A DNA stretch of 49,178 bases from Bacteroidota bacterium (lineage in GTDB: Bacteria; Bacteroidota; Bacteroidia; B-17B0; Aurantibacillaceae): positions 1-49,178 of the forward strand of contig JABDBZ010000008.1 of NCBI GenBank assembly GCA_013288385.1, in the 5' to 3' direction. Numbering within the stretch: the first letter of the stretch is position 1; each line of letters starts with the position of its first letter. Both the position numbers and the translations under genes were made by a program. The notes beneath the pieces are model-generated. The model saw only the letters and a list, made by a program, of their open reading frames with translations, was not told where the DNA came from and did no database searches. Positions 33,314 through 41,804 of the stretch are shown here, one piece after another.

Positions 33314-34681
33314 TTAAAGACGCAATCCGATAATGCACACATCATCGACCTGTTCTAACATTCCTTTCCAGGAAACAAATGCATTTTCTAAACTATCACG
33401 TTGTATTTGCATGTCTTTATCTTTATTAGAAAGAATAATATCTGCCATTTGTTTGTATTTAAATTTTTTGCCTTGCGGTCCGCCAAACTGATCGGCATAA
33501 CCATCCGTAAATAAATAAAGCAAACTACCTTTTGCTAAATTAAATACATGTGTTGTAAAGTTTTTGTAGTGATCGCTTTTGCCAACCGGTTGTTTTGTTG
33601 CTTTCACTTCTGTTATTTCATTATTACTAATATACCATAAAGGGTTGTTAGCACCAGCCCATGCAACTTCGCGTGTTCTGGTATTAATCACACATAACGA
33701 AATATCCATTCCGTCTTTTACGTCGTGGTGACTTTTTTTAAATGTATCAACCACAAGTTCTGTAACTCTATCTAAAATTTCTCCGGGAAGTTTTAAATTT
33801 AATTCTATCACAGCCCTGTTGAGTGCATTGCTACAAACCACACTTACCATTGCTCCGGGAACACCATGGCCGGTACAATCGGCAGCAGCAACAAAAAAGT
33901 AATCATCTTTTTGTTCAGCAAAATAAAAATCACCCGCAACAATATCTTTCGGCTTGTATAAAACAAAACTCTCAGGAATAGAATCTGAAATTTCATTTGC
34001 AGGAGGCATAATAGCTTCCTGCAAACGTTTTGCATAAACAATACTATCAATGATCTCTGAATTTTTTAAACTGATAATTCTGCTTTTTTCAACGAGTTCA
34101 GCTTCGTAAGCTTCTGTATCATTTCTAAAATATTGTATTATAAAAAATATAATCATGAACACTGTTAGTTGCGAAAGAATAAAATAAACCTGTTGCACAA
34201 CCTCCGGCATTGTGATCAGAGGTTTAAAATTATATTGATACCAAACGATAAAAAGAAAAACCAAAATATTAAGTGTAAACATTAAATAAATTTTTGATTT
34301 ATCCCTGAATAAAACGAGTGGAATTGTTGCTGTGGTTAAGAGTAGATATTTATCGCCCAAAACGGAAGAATTTTGAATGCACAAACCAATTAAAAACAAC
34401 AAAGGCAAAACAGAAAAATAATATCTGCAAAATGCAAAGTAACCTTTGTAATTTAAAAATATTGGCAGAGCAAATAAAATAGTAAAGGGCAACGTAAATA
34501 CAAGTAACTCTTCCAAACTAAAAAAAGGCATAGTGAAAGAAAAAATGAGCATCATCATTGTGTTTAGAATACTCATTCGGTTAATAAAAAGGACACCCTT
34601 ACGGTTAATAGGGGCTCTGGCTAGTTGAAGACCGGCAAAAGTTATTTTCTTTAATATTCTGGTAAAGTAGTTTGTCACCAT
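33314..34681 (-). CDS. Membrane-bound SpoIIE-type serine phosphatase
   Basis: 455 residues. The N-terminal half has six to seven membrane helices (about residues 30-205). A short helical linker (EAELVEKSRIISLKNSEIID) leads to a PP2C-like SpoIIE domain: VLYKPKDIVAGDFYF with the metal-binding Asp, AAADCTGHGVPGAMVSVV, CVINTRTREVAWAGANNPLW, GSLLYLFTDGYADQFGG and the C-terminal QVDDVCIIGLRL. Such proteins dephosphorylate anti-sigma antagonists or other serine phosphoproteins in response to a membrane-sensed signal; no partner gene is nearby. The start at 34681 gives a usual N-terminus. Tandem terminators isolate it from htpG. Confidence 0.9.
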   Translation of the reverse strand: MVTNYFTRILKKITFAGLQLARAPINRKGVLFINRMSILNTMMMLIFSFTMPFFSLEELLVFTLPFTILFALPIFLNYKGYFAFCRYYFSVLPLLFLIGLCIQNSSVLGDKYLLLTTATIPLVLFRDKSKIYLMFTLNILVFLFIVWYQYNFKPLITMPEVVQQVYFILSQLTVFMIIFFIIQYFRNDTEAYEAELVEKSRIISLKNSEIIDSIVYAKRLQEAIMPPANEISDSIPESFVLYKPKDIVAGDFYFAEQKDDYFFVAAADCTGHGVPGAMVSVVCSNALNRAVIELNLKLPGEILDRVTELVVDTFKKSHHDVKDGMDISLCVINTRTREVAWAGANNPLWYISNNEITEVKATKQPVGKSDHYKNFTTHVFNLAKGSLLYLFTDGYADQFGGPQGKKFKYKQMADIILSNKDKDMQIQRDSLENAFVSWKGMLEQVDDVCIIGLRL

Positions 34682-34789
34682 TCTTAGCTAGTTATACCTA
34701 AGCTAATGAAATAGGTTTCGATATGAGAAGTATTTTGAAGGGTACTTGTATAATTCAAAAATTAATTGTACATTGATATGATGGAAAAG

Positions 34790-34820
34790 AAAAACCTCTG
34801 GTAGATAGCTAGAGGTTTTT
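34790..34820. terminator. Bidirectional terminator, 10-bp stem
   Basis: AAAAACCTCT (34790-34799) and AGAGGTTTTT (34811-34820) pair perfectly around an 11-base loop, with T-runs on both strands. It lies between htpG and the phosphatase gene and would stop readthrough from either side. Confidence 0.75.
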
Positions 34821-34827
34821 TGTTTGA

Positions 34828-34852
34828 AGTTTCTTGTTTGAAGTTCTGTGCG
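34828..34852 (-). repeat. Dispersed A-rich intergenic repeat, fragment (inverted copy)
   Basis: 34828-34845 is an exact 18-base inverted match to 27367-27384. It continues into GTTCTGTGCG, the complement of the repeat's CACAGAAC core. It faces the copy at 34981 in inverted orientation. Confidence 0.6.
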
Positions 34853-34930
34853 TATCGCCCAGTTGTTTCAAAACAAACATTTCAAAAGCTTAGTTCGTTA
34901 TTGCGAGGTTACTTAAATATAATGCAAAAG

Positions 34931-34963
34931 AAAAACCGTATCTAATAAGACACGGTTTTTTTT
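34931..34963. terminator. Bidirectional terminator, 9-bp stem
   Basis: AAAAACCGT (34931-34939) pairs with ACGGTTTTT (34952-34960), with a few inner pairs (TCT/AGA) and T-runs on both strands. It is 64 bases beyond the htpG stop codon and should terminate that gene. With the hairpin at 34790 it makes a tandem pair. The 345-bp stretch 34682-35026 contains these two terminators and two repeat fragments, and no gene. Confidence 0.75.
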
Positions 34964-34980
34964 ATGAGTTCTGCCAATAC

Positions 34981-35013
34981 ACACAGAACTTTGAACATTA
35001 AACTTCAAACTTT
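34981..35013 (+). repeat. Dispersed A-rich intergenic repeat, copy 4
   Basis: ACACAGAACTTTGAACATTA and the next 13 bases match 26529-26561 in the mksF-mksE spacer at 29 of 33 positions. It ends 14 bases before the htpG stop codon and lies antisense to htpG transcription. Confidence 0.62.
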
Positions 35014-35026
35014 TTAACTTTCTAAC

Positions 35027-36913
35027 TTAAATCAGCTCCACGCTTCGTTTAATAAACTTAGTCAAACTTTCACCTTTTAATAAGCCTTGAGAAAGTAAAG
35101 CGAGATCAGTTGTTTGTTTTGCTAAATTCTTTTGTTTGTCAGCATCGCCTTCATTTAAAATTCTGCTAATGAGAGGGTGATTAGAATTAACAACCAAATT
35201 ATACATATCAGGCATATTAAAACCCATAGAGCTGCCACCCATTTGATTCATGTCTTTCATGCGACGCATAAACTCCGGGCGCGTAATAATCATTGGTGCA
35301 TCTGTCTCACTTAAGTTTTCAAATATTACATGAAACTGTTCTTTACTTACAGTTTCCTGAATAATTGGTTCTAATTTCTTTTGTTCATCTTCCGAAAGTT
35401 TACTAATCGTGTTATCATCTTTCTTAATTAATTTATCTACGGTATCTGCATCCACACGAACAAACGAAACATCTTTCAATTTACTTTCCAAATGATTAAT
35501 GTAATGTGGGTCTAGTCCTGTTTCCATGATCATCACTTCATATCCCCTACTCTTCGCTGCATCAATGTATGCATGTTGTTCAGATACATTGGTTGCATAT
35601 AAGTAAATTAGTTTTTTATCCTTGTCTGTTTGAAGTGCTTTAACTTTATTTTCAAATTCTTCAAATGTATAATAGGTATTATCAGTTGTTTTTACCAATG
35701 CAAATTTAATTGCTTTGTCGTAAAATTTCTCATCACTGATCATTCCATACTGAACAAATATTTTGATATCGTCCCATTTTTTCTCAAACTCTGCGCGATC
35801 TTTTTTAAAGATCTCTTCCATTTTATCAGCAACTTTTTTAGTAATGTGACTTGAGATTTTCTTTACGTTTGCATCTGCTTGCAAATAGCTACGAGATACG
35901 TTTAAAGGGATATCCGGACTATCAATCACACCACGCAACAAGGTTAAGAAATCAGGTACAATATTTTCAACATTATCTGTTACAAAAACTTGATTTGAAT
36001 ATAATTGAATTCTGTCTTTAGGCATTTCCAATTTATTACTCAGCTTCGGAAAATAAAGAATACCTGTAAGATTAAAAGGATAATCAACATTTAAATGAAT
36101 GTGGAACAAAGGTTCTTCAAATTGCATTGGATACAATTCGTGATAAAACTTTTTATAATCTTCATCCGTTAAATCGGTAGGTTTCTTTGTCCATGCCGGA
36201 TTTGGATTATTAATAATATTATCAACCTCTACTTCTTTTTGTTTGTCTTCGCCCTTATCATCTTTTTCTCCTGAATCAACCCATTCTTTTTTAGTACCAA
36301 ATTTTATTTCAACAGGTAAAAATTTACAATATTTTTTTAACAGCCCTTCTATTTTAGCATTCTCCAAATACTCTTCGCAATCATCAGCAATATGCAAAAC
36401 AATATTTGTTCCTCTGATTACTCGATTACTTATTTCTTCTATGTTGTATTCCGGACTACCATCGCATTCCCAATGAACTGCTTTAGCATCTTTTTTATAA
36501 GACAACGAATAGATCTCTACTTTTTTGGCAACCATAAAGGCACTATAAAAACCTAAACCAAAATGACCAATCACAACGTTCTTATCAACCTTATCTTTAT
36601 ATTTAGTTACAAATTCTTCTGCGCCACTGAAAGCAATTTGCGCAATATACTTTTCTACTTCTTCTTTAGTCATACCAATACCTTTATCTTTAATGGTAAT
36701 GGTTTTAGAACTTTTGTCTACTTCAACTTCAATTTTTAAATCACCTAACTCCACATTTGCTTCGCCGATAGATGCTAACGCTTTTAATTTCTTTGTAGCA
36801 TCAGTTGCATTACTAACTAATTCTCTCAAAAAAATTTCATTATCGCTGTAAAGAAATTTTTTGATGATTGGAAAGATGTTCTCAGTTTGAACATTAATTT
36901 TACCTGTATTCAT
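35027..36913 (-). CDS. htpG: Molecular chaperone HtpG (Hsp90)
   Basis: 628 residues, normal for bacterial Hsp90. The N-terminal GHKL ATPase has FLRELVSNATDATKK (Glu31 and Asn35), DKGIGMT (Asp76) and GHFGLGFYSAFMVA (lid). The middle domain includes KDRIQLYSNQVFVTDNVENI and the C-terminal dimerisation domain ends near ISRILNEGDADKQKN. It is a cytosolic ATP-dependent chaperone induced by heat and other stress. It has a strong promoter with a palindrome over the -33 region (36953-36980) and a terminator at 34931. Confidence 0.97.
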   Translation of the reverse strand: MNTGKINVQTENIFPIIKKFLYSDNEIFLRELVSNATDATKKLKALASIGEANVELGDLKIEVEVDKSSKTITIKDKGIGMTKEEVEKYIAQIAFSGAEEFVTKYKDKVDKNVVIGHFGLGFYSAFMVAKKVEIYSLSYKKDAKAVHWECDGSPEYNIEEISNRVIRGTNIVLHIADDCEEYLENAKIEGLLKKYCKFLPVEIKFGTKKEWVDSGEKDDKGEDKQKEVEVDNIINNPNPAWTKKPTDLTDEDYKKFYHELYPMQFEEPLFHIHLNVDYPFNLTGILYFPKLSNKLEMPKDRIQLYSNQVFVTDNVENIVPDFLTLLRGVIDSPDIPLNVSRSYLQADANVKKISSHITKKVADKMEEIFKKDRAEFEKKWDDIKIFVQYGMISDEKFYDKAIKFALVKTTDNTYYTFEEFENKVKALQTDKDKKLIYLYATNVSEQHAYIDAAKSRGYEVMIMETGLDPHYINHLESKLKDVSFVRVDADTVDKLIKKDDNTISKLSEDEQKKLEPIIQETVSKEQFHVIFENLSETDAPMIITRPEFMRRMKDMNQMGGSSMGFNMPDMYNLVVNSNHPLISRILNEGDADKQKNLAKQTTDLALLSQGLLKGESLTKFIKRSVELI

Positions 36914-36952
36914 AGTATTAGTTTTTAAAACATTAATTCATAAAAATTGTGC

Positions 36953-36980
36953 CAAACATAGTAAAATGACAAATTGTCAA
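36953..36980 (-). promoter_or_regulatory. htpG promoter with an overlapping palindrome
   Basis: Minus strand: TTGACA, 17 bases after the TTG, then a perfect TATGTTTG, 39 bases before the ATG at 36913. Over the -33 element lies the palindrome TGACAAATTGTCA (36967-36979 on the plus strand; arms TGACA/TGTCA), a possible operator for a stress regulator. Confidence 0.72.
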
Positions 36981-36992
36981 CCCCGAACCGAT

Positions 36993-37048
36993 GTTATCCT
37001 GAGCGCGTGTCGCATAAGCTTTAGCGGTGGCGCAGCGGAGTCGAAGGA
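36993..37048. repeat. Intergenic repeat of the CCTGAGC...GAGTCGAAGGA type
   Basis: Starts GTTATCCTGAGCGCG and ends GCGGAGTCGAAGGA, enclosing a GC-rich insert (GTGTCGCATAAGCTTTAGCG). From memory, the compact form of this palindrome (T-C-C-T-G-A-G-C-G-x-A-G-T-C-G-A-A-G-G-A) is dispersed in very many bacterial genomes. It sits between the DUF6089 stop codon and the htpG promoter. Confidence 0.5.
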
Positions 37049-37067
37049 AAATCGGATTAAGAAAAAG

Positions 37068-38012
37068 TTAGAATTTACTTCTAAGGCGAGCTTTCTTACG
37101 TTTTTGTTTCTTAATGGTATAGCCTACTGTAACCTGAAAAGAAACGTATGAATCTTTTTGAATATTTCCTCTTTGAGCCGGAATTCCATTCCCATCAGGT
37201 TTAGTAGCACCAGCTATAGCTCCCTTACTTGGATCAGCCATCACTGCAGATAATTTGCCATAAGCGGCCTGTAAAGCAACAGGATCATAATAAGAAGTAC
37301 CTACATCATCAATATAATCTGTAAATGTTTTTCTCCAGCAAATATCAACCCCAACACTCCATACTTTATCCCAGGTTACTTTATAATAAATTCCAAATGG
37401 AATGCACATGCTATAATTAGTATATTGTTTTGGGCCACCTGGTAACCCTTGACCTTCGGTATGTAAAGGACGTAAAGCCACAAATTGTCCATTTGACTCT
37501 CTTCCTTTTGGATTATAATAAAAAGCTCCTAAACCAGTATAACCAAATAAATTCCAGTTTCTCTTATGAACTCTTGAAGAAAGTGTTTTTTTAATTGAGT
37601 AGCGATTACCAGATCTTGCGCTTGAATAACCAAATTCTACCCTACCCATTAATTCAAAAATATTTGATTTAAAATTTAAATTTCTGTTATTTCTATATGG
37701 ATCTTGTGTTTCAGCATCATCTCCTTTTACAATTAAATAATTGAAAGTTCCGGTAACATTAAACCACTTTTGAACTCTGTAACGAAAACCGGCACCAAAA
37801 GCAGTACGGGTTTGGCTAAAATTAATGTCAGCAGGACTATAATGTGTCCCTGTTCTGTCTCTACCTCCTAAGTCACCTAAAAACTGGGAAGTACCCATAG
37901 AAACAAATACTTCATTTCTATATTTTTTCCAATCACCAGCTCTACTATAACCTTGAGCGAATAAATTAGTTGTAATCCCAAGAAAAAAAATATACAGTAC
38001 AGTTTTTTTCAT
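37068..38012 (-). CDS. DUF6089 / PorG-like outer-membrane protein (paralogue 2)
   Basis: 314 residues with a signal peptide (MKKTVLYIFFLGITTNLFAQ). It shares the family landmarks of the protein at 16181: TSQFLGDLGGRDR, FNYLIVKGDDAE, YRNNRNLNFKSNIFELMGRVEF, GYTGLGAFYYNPKG, and CWRKTFTDYIDDVGTSYYDP. It also ends in a basic tail (KKQKRKKARLRSKF), like KNKRKVRKIRAKF in paralogue 1. Beta-barrel-like strands suggest an outer-membrane location. One of the two may be the T9SS component PorG. Transcribed toward htpG, from which a repeat and the htpG promoter separate it. Confidence 0.78.
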   Translation of the reverse strand: MKKTVLYIFFLGITTNLFAQGYSRAGDWKKYRNEVFVSMGTSQFLGDLGGRDRTGTHYSPADINFSQTRTAFGAGFRYRVQKWFNVTGTFNYLIVKGDDAETQDPYRNNRNLNFKSNIFELMGRVEFGYSSARSGNRYSIKKTLSSRVHKRNWNLFGYTGLGAFYYNPKGRESNGQFVALRPLHTEGQGLPGGPKQYTNYSMCIPFGIYYKVTWDKVWSVGVDICWRKTFTDYIDDVGTSYYDPVALQAAYGKLSAVMADPSKGAIAGATKPDGNGIPAQRGNIQKDSYVSFQVTVGYTIKKQKRKKARLRSKF

Positions 38013-38070
38013 CCAATATTATGAATCAGTAAATTCCCGTAAATTTAGTAAAAAAACGCCTAAATTTTGC

Positions 38071-38095
38071 AGAAAAATGAGGGTTAATAACCCTT
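38071..38095 (-). terminator. Terminator after the RecD2-like gene
   Basis: On the minus strand AAGGGTTATTAACCCT, a stem of AGGGT/ACCCT with inner A-T pairs, is followed by CATTTTTCTG. It begins 6 bases beyond the helicase stop codon. Moderate strength. Confidence 0.55.
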
Positions 38096-38100
38096 GATTG

Positions 38101-39528
38101 TTAATTATTTATTAAAGACCCATTAAAATTAATTAAGTAAACCCGTTCGGTGGCTCTTGTCAAAGCTGTGTAAAGCCATCTAATCAGGTTTAGGTCTAGC
38201 ATTTCGTCTGTTAAATAACCGTGATCAATAAAAACACAAGGCCATTGTCCACCCTGCGATTTATGACAAGTTATGGCATAGCTGAATTTAACTTGTAAAG
38301 CATTAAAATAAGGATTTTGTTTTAAGTAAGCCATTTTCTTCCATTTTTCGGGCACACCTTCATAATCATGCATCACTTCCTGAAATAATAAATTTTGCTG
38401 TTCGCCTGATAAAGCGGTTGAATCGGTATACAAACTATCTGTAATAATTTTAACGCTTAGCTCTGACAAATTTTCATAGTCACACAATTTAACTGAGCAA
38501 TCCGTAAAATTAAATCCATACAATTTTTCACGTTTTGTAATTCGAGTAATTTCAGCCATATCACCATTAGCAATAAAACTCGTTTCTGATTTATCTTCGT
38601 TTAACCAAAAATAATTATTTTTCACAATCATGAGTTTATCACCAGTACACAAATCTTCTTCAAATAAATAAATTTGGTTTCTTACATTTTGATTAAAGAG
38701 ATTTGCTCTCTTGTTGCTTCGCGTTACAACAATAACATTTTCTTGTCCGTACTTACTAAAAGCACTGTTTAAAGCATCTTCCAATTCTTCTCCATTTATA
38801 TTTTGAACATCATTTGTGATTTCTAATTTTGGGAGAATAAATTTTTCGGCTTTTAACGAATCTCTTAATTTTGTAGCATTAAATAAAATACCACTCTCTG
38901 ATTTTTGACGGGCAACCTCGGTTAATTCATATGTGCTTATAGTGAGATGATAATTTTGTTTTAAATAATTAATGTCTAACGCCGGACTAACATTACTGCC
39001 TACCGGTGGAAGTTGAGCAGTATCACCAACAAAAATAAGTTTGCAATTATTTCCACTAAAGACATATTCAAATAAACTTTCTAATAAATTATTTTGATAG
39101 AGAGAGGTTTCTGATTCCACATTAATCATCGAAGCTTCATCTACAATAAAAAGAGTATTAGTATGAAGATTTTCTGATAATGAAAACATCGTCACACCAT
39201 CATTTGAAAAATCCTTTTTAAATATTTTTTTATGAATGGTACTCACTTGTTTCTGAGATGTATGAGATAAAACCTTTGCAGCACGGCCTGTTGGAGCCAA
39301 CAAAACACTTTTTGCTTTTATAAGCGGAAGTGCTTTTGTAATAGCAGCAATTAAATTTGTTTTGCCGGTACCTGCATAACCTTTGAGAACAAATATTTCG
39401 TTTTCATTTACACTTAAAATAAAATCGGTAATCTTTTGAATGACTTCGGCTTGTTGATCATTGGGTGTGAAAGGAAGCGAAGCATTAACTTCTTTTACAA
39501 AGTCTGATTTTTTGAAATTAATTTGCAC
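38101..39528 (-). CDS. RecD2/Dda-like superfamily 1 DNA helicase
   Basis: 475 residues. Motif I (Walker A) is GYAGTGKT (50-57), motif Ia LLAPTGRAAKVLSH, motif II (Walker B) FIVDEASM (Asp130-Glu131), motif III FVGDTAQLPPVGS. The C-terminal UvrD_C_2-type part has YAITCHKSQGGQWPCVFID and WLYTALTRATERVYLIN (motifs V and VI). It is shorter than classic RecD2 because it lacks the N-terminal extension, and it starts directly with the helicase core. Such enzymes are common in Bacteroidota, annotated as AAA ATPase or exodeoxyribonuclease V alpha-like; they unwind DNA 5' to 3' in repair. Probably a stand-alone gene. Confidence 0.9.
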   Translation of the reverse strand: MQINFKKSDFVKEVNASLPFTPNDQQAEVIQKITDFILSVNENEIFVLKGYAGTGKTNLIAAITKALPLIKAKSVLLAPTGRAAKVLSHTSQKQVSTIHKKIFKKDFSNDGVTMFSLSENLHTNTLFIVDEASMINVESETSLYQNNLLESLFEYVFSGNNCKLIFVGDTAQLPPVGSNVSPALDINYLKQNYHLTISTYELTEVARQKSESGILFNATKLRDSLKAEKFILPKLEITNDVQNINGEELEDALNSAFSKYGQENVIVVTRSNKRANLFNQNVRNQIYLFEEDLCTGDKLMIVKNNYFWLNEDKSETSFIANGDMAEITRITKREKLYGFNFTDCSVKLCDYENLSELSVKIITDSLYTDSTALSGEQQNLLFQEVMHDYEGVPEKWKKMAYLKQNPYFNALQVKFSYAITCHKSQGGQWPCVFIDHGYLTDEMLDLNLIRWLYTALTRATERVYLINFNGSLINN

Positions 39529-39613
39529 AGAGCAAAGTAATTCAATAAAAAAGTAATTTAGAGAGAAACTATTGAAAAGAAATAAACTGAATGAGTATAG
39601 AGGATTAAAATAT

Positions 39614-41803
39614 TTACTTCATTTTTGTAACAATAAACTCTGTACGACGGTTAACTGAATGCTCTTCCTCTGAACACTTTGACTGAACTTTACCTTCGCA
39701 AGCACATGCATTCAATAATTTCGATTCACCATATCCTTTACCAACAATGCGATCTTTATTGAATTTTCCTTTATTAATGATATACGCTGCAGAAGCTTTC
39801 GCACGCGCATCTGATAGTTTTTTATTAGCACTTGCAGCTCCTCTGCAATCAGTATGCGCTCCCAATTCAATATACATATTCGGATATTCCTTCATGATAT
39901 TCACAACTTTATCTAATTCTATTGCAGCGTCAGGTCTGATCTTTGATTTTCCTAAATCAAAATAAATTGGTTTTATTTCGATAATCTTCGCAAGATCCAC
40001 TCCTACCAAAGCTTTACCTAAAGTCATTTTTAATTCTTCATGCAATTTAATCTCGCCTTCTTTTTTTATCTCAGCAGTGTAATTCAAAACATTAGTTACA
40101 TAACCTAGTTTTTCCAAAGTGATTTCGTATGCAAGCTTGTCTCCAATTTTTCTTCCCTTCAATGATTTTTTATATTCTCCATTACTTGAAGTAGTGGTAC
40201 TATCAAATGTTTTTTTACTAAAAAGATCTTTTATCTTGATCTTCACATCACCTAAAGCTTCTTTTGTTTTTGCATCTGTTACAAAAGCTAAGAATGATAA
40301 ATTAGGATCTTTTTCTAAAGTAATTGTTCTTGTAAAATCTTCATCTTCTGATGATTTTGTGTTCAATGAATCTTTATTTTCAAAATATTTTTCTTTGTTT
40401 GCAAATACTTTGTATTCTATATCATCTTCTATTAAATAAGTAAACTCTCCTTTTTCATTTGTAGAACCTGTATCAGAGTTAATTTTTAATTTCGAATTTG
40501 GCAATAATTCTCCACTGACTTTATCCTTTAAAATAAACGTGACATTTTTTCCTCTTGAAACTTTTCTCAAAACCTGGAGTGTGTATATATCATCATCCAT
40601 GCCACCATTTTTTCTGTTTGAACTTAGAAAACCACTTTTTTCATCATTATTAAGATAATAAGAAAAATCGTCATGTTCATTATTTACAGGTTTACCCATA
40701 TTATAAACCTTCGTTGGCTTATTGTCTTTTATTTTTGTTTCATAAATATCCAAACCACCTAATCCTTCTAAACCATCAGATGAAAAATAAAGAAGGTTTT
40801 CAGAAGTTATAAATGGAAACATTTCATTTCCTTTTGTATTTACTCTTTCGCCCAAGTTTATTGGTGTTCCCCAAGTGCTATCCACTCCAATAATACTATA
40901 ATACAAATCCATACCACCTGAACCGCCTGGCATATCCGAAGAGAAATACAATATTTTCCCATCAGCAGAAATTGCAGGATGCGCACAGTTATAATTGTTG
41001 TTATTAAATTTTAAATCAATTGGTTTTATTAAAACATTTCTAAAAATTGTTGCTTGGTATATTCTTAGTTTGTAAGATCCATCAGAACTAACATTTTTTT
41101 TCTCAAAAGTATTGCGTGTAAAAAAAACAGTTGTGCAATCTCTAGCAATGCATAATGGGCCATCATTATATTTTGAATCAATGCCATCCAAAAATTGCTT
41201 TGGTTTAATGTATTTTCCTTGTACATCTTTATTTGTTACATATGCATTATAATATTGCTTATCTGTCCAACCATGATGTTTTGTTATCCAGGTTGATTTT
41301 GTTCTTGAAGAAGTGAAAACAATATTCTCTCCGTATGTAAGAGCACAAAAATCATTATCAGAAGAATTAAATGGTGCTTCATCAACTTTATAAGCATCTG
41401 CATTTTTATTAATCTTACCAAAATTTGCAATACCTTTTGCTAAATTAGAGCCTCTGTTATCCGCAGTATATCCATTTAAATATCCTTTGGCCTCATCATA
41501 ATTTCCTTTTTGCATTAATGCTTTTCCATACAAAAACTTTTGGGAATCATTTGCAGAGCCAGATTTGACAAGCTTTCCATAACACAACAATTCTCCATTT
41601 AAATTATTGGTGAGTCTGTAGCAATCTCCAAGTTTAGAAAGCACCTCAGCATTAGAGCTGTCTTTCTTAATTGCTTTTTCATATACCGGAATTGCTTCGG
41701 CGTATAGTTTTTCACCATATAATTTATCTCCGGCAACAATTGTTTGTTTTTGTGCCGAAACAAAAATGGAAAGTATAGTAAATAAAAAAACTAATTTTTT
41801 CAT
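39614..41803 (-). CDS. PorE-like OmpA-family protein (TPR, beta-propeller, CRD, OmpA)
   Basis: 729 residues with a signal peptide (MKKLVFLFTILSIFVSAQ). Domains in order: TPR helices (residues 25-120; KLYAEAIPVYEKAIKKDSSN), a PD40/WD40-like propeller (150-415; HPAISADGKILYFSSDMPGG, FPFITSENLLYFSSDGLEG), two carboxypeptidase-regulatory-like beta domains (430-605), and a C-terminal OmpA domain (IYFDLGKSKIRPDAAIEL, ELGAHTDCRGAASANKKLSD, RIVGKGYGESKLL) that binds peptidoglycan. This is the architecture known for the T9SS protein PorE, but this one lacks a lipobox Cys, and similar proteins accompany PorP/SprF genes. It is the third gene of the leftward operon, one base after the SprF-like stop. Confidence 0.88.
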   Translation of the reverse strand: MKKLVFLFTILSIFVSAQKQTIVAGDKLYGEKLYAEAIPVYEKAIKKDSSNAEVLSKLGDCYRLTNNLNGELLCYGKLVKSGSANDSQKFLYGKALMQKGNYDEAKGYLNGYTADNRGSNLAKGIANFGKINKNADAYKVDEAPFNSSDNDFCALTYGENIVFTSSRTKSTWITKHHGWTDKQYYNAYVTNKDVQGKYIKPKQFLDGIDSKYNDGPLCIARDCTTVFFTRNTFEKKNVSSDGSYKLRIYQATIFRNVLIKPIDLKFNNNNYNCAHPAISADGKILYFSSDMPGGSGGMDLYYSIIGVDSTWGTPINLGERVNTKGNEMFPFITSENLLYFSSDGLEGLGGLDIYETKIKDNKPTKVYNMGKPVNNEHDDFSYYLNNDEKSGFLSSNRKNGGMDDDIYTLQVLRKVSRGKNVTFILKDKVSGELLPNSKLKINSDTGSTNEKGEFTYLIEDDIEYKVFANKEKYFENKDSLNTKSSEDEDFTRTITLEKDPNLSFLAFVTDAKTKEALGDVKIKIKDLFSKKTFDSTTTSSNGEYKKSLKGRKIGDKLAYEITLEKLGYVTNVLNYTAEIKKEGEIKLHEELKMTLGKALVGVDLAKIIEIKPIYFDLGKSKIRPDAAIELDKVVNIMKEYPNMYIELGAHTDCRGAASANKKLSDARAKASAAYIINKGKFNKDRIVGKGYGESKLLNACACEGKVQSKCSEEEHSVNRRTEFIVTKMK

Positions 41804-41804
41804 A

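Noticed and set aside
36966..37151. 61-codon plus-strand frame near htpG
   Set aside because: It runs through the palindromic repeat and the end of the DUF6089 gene in antisense; no supporting features.
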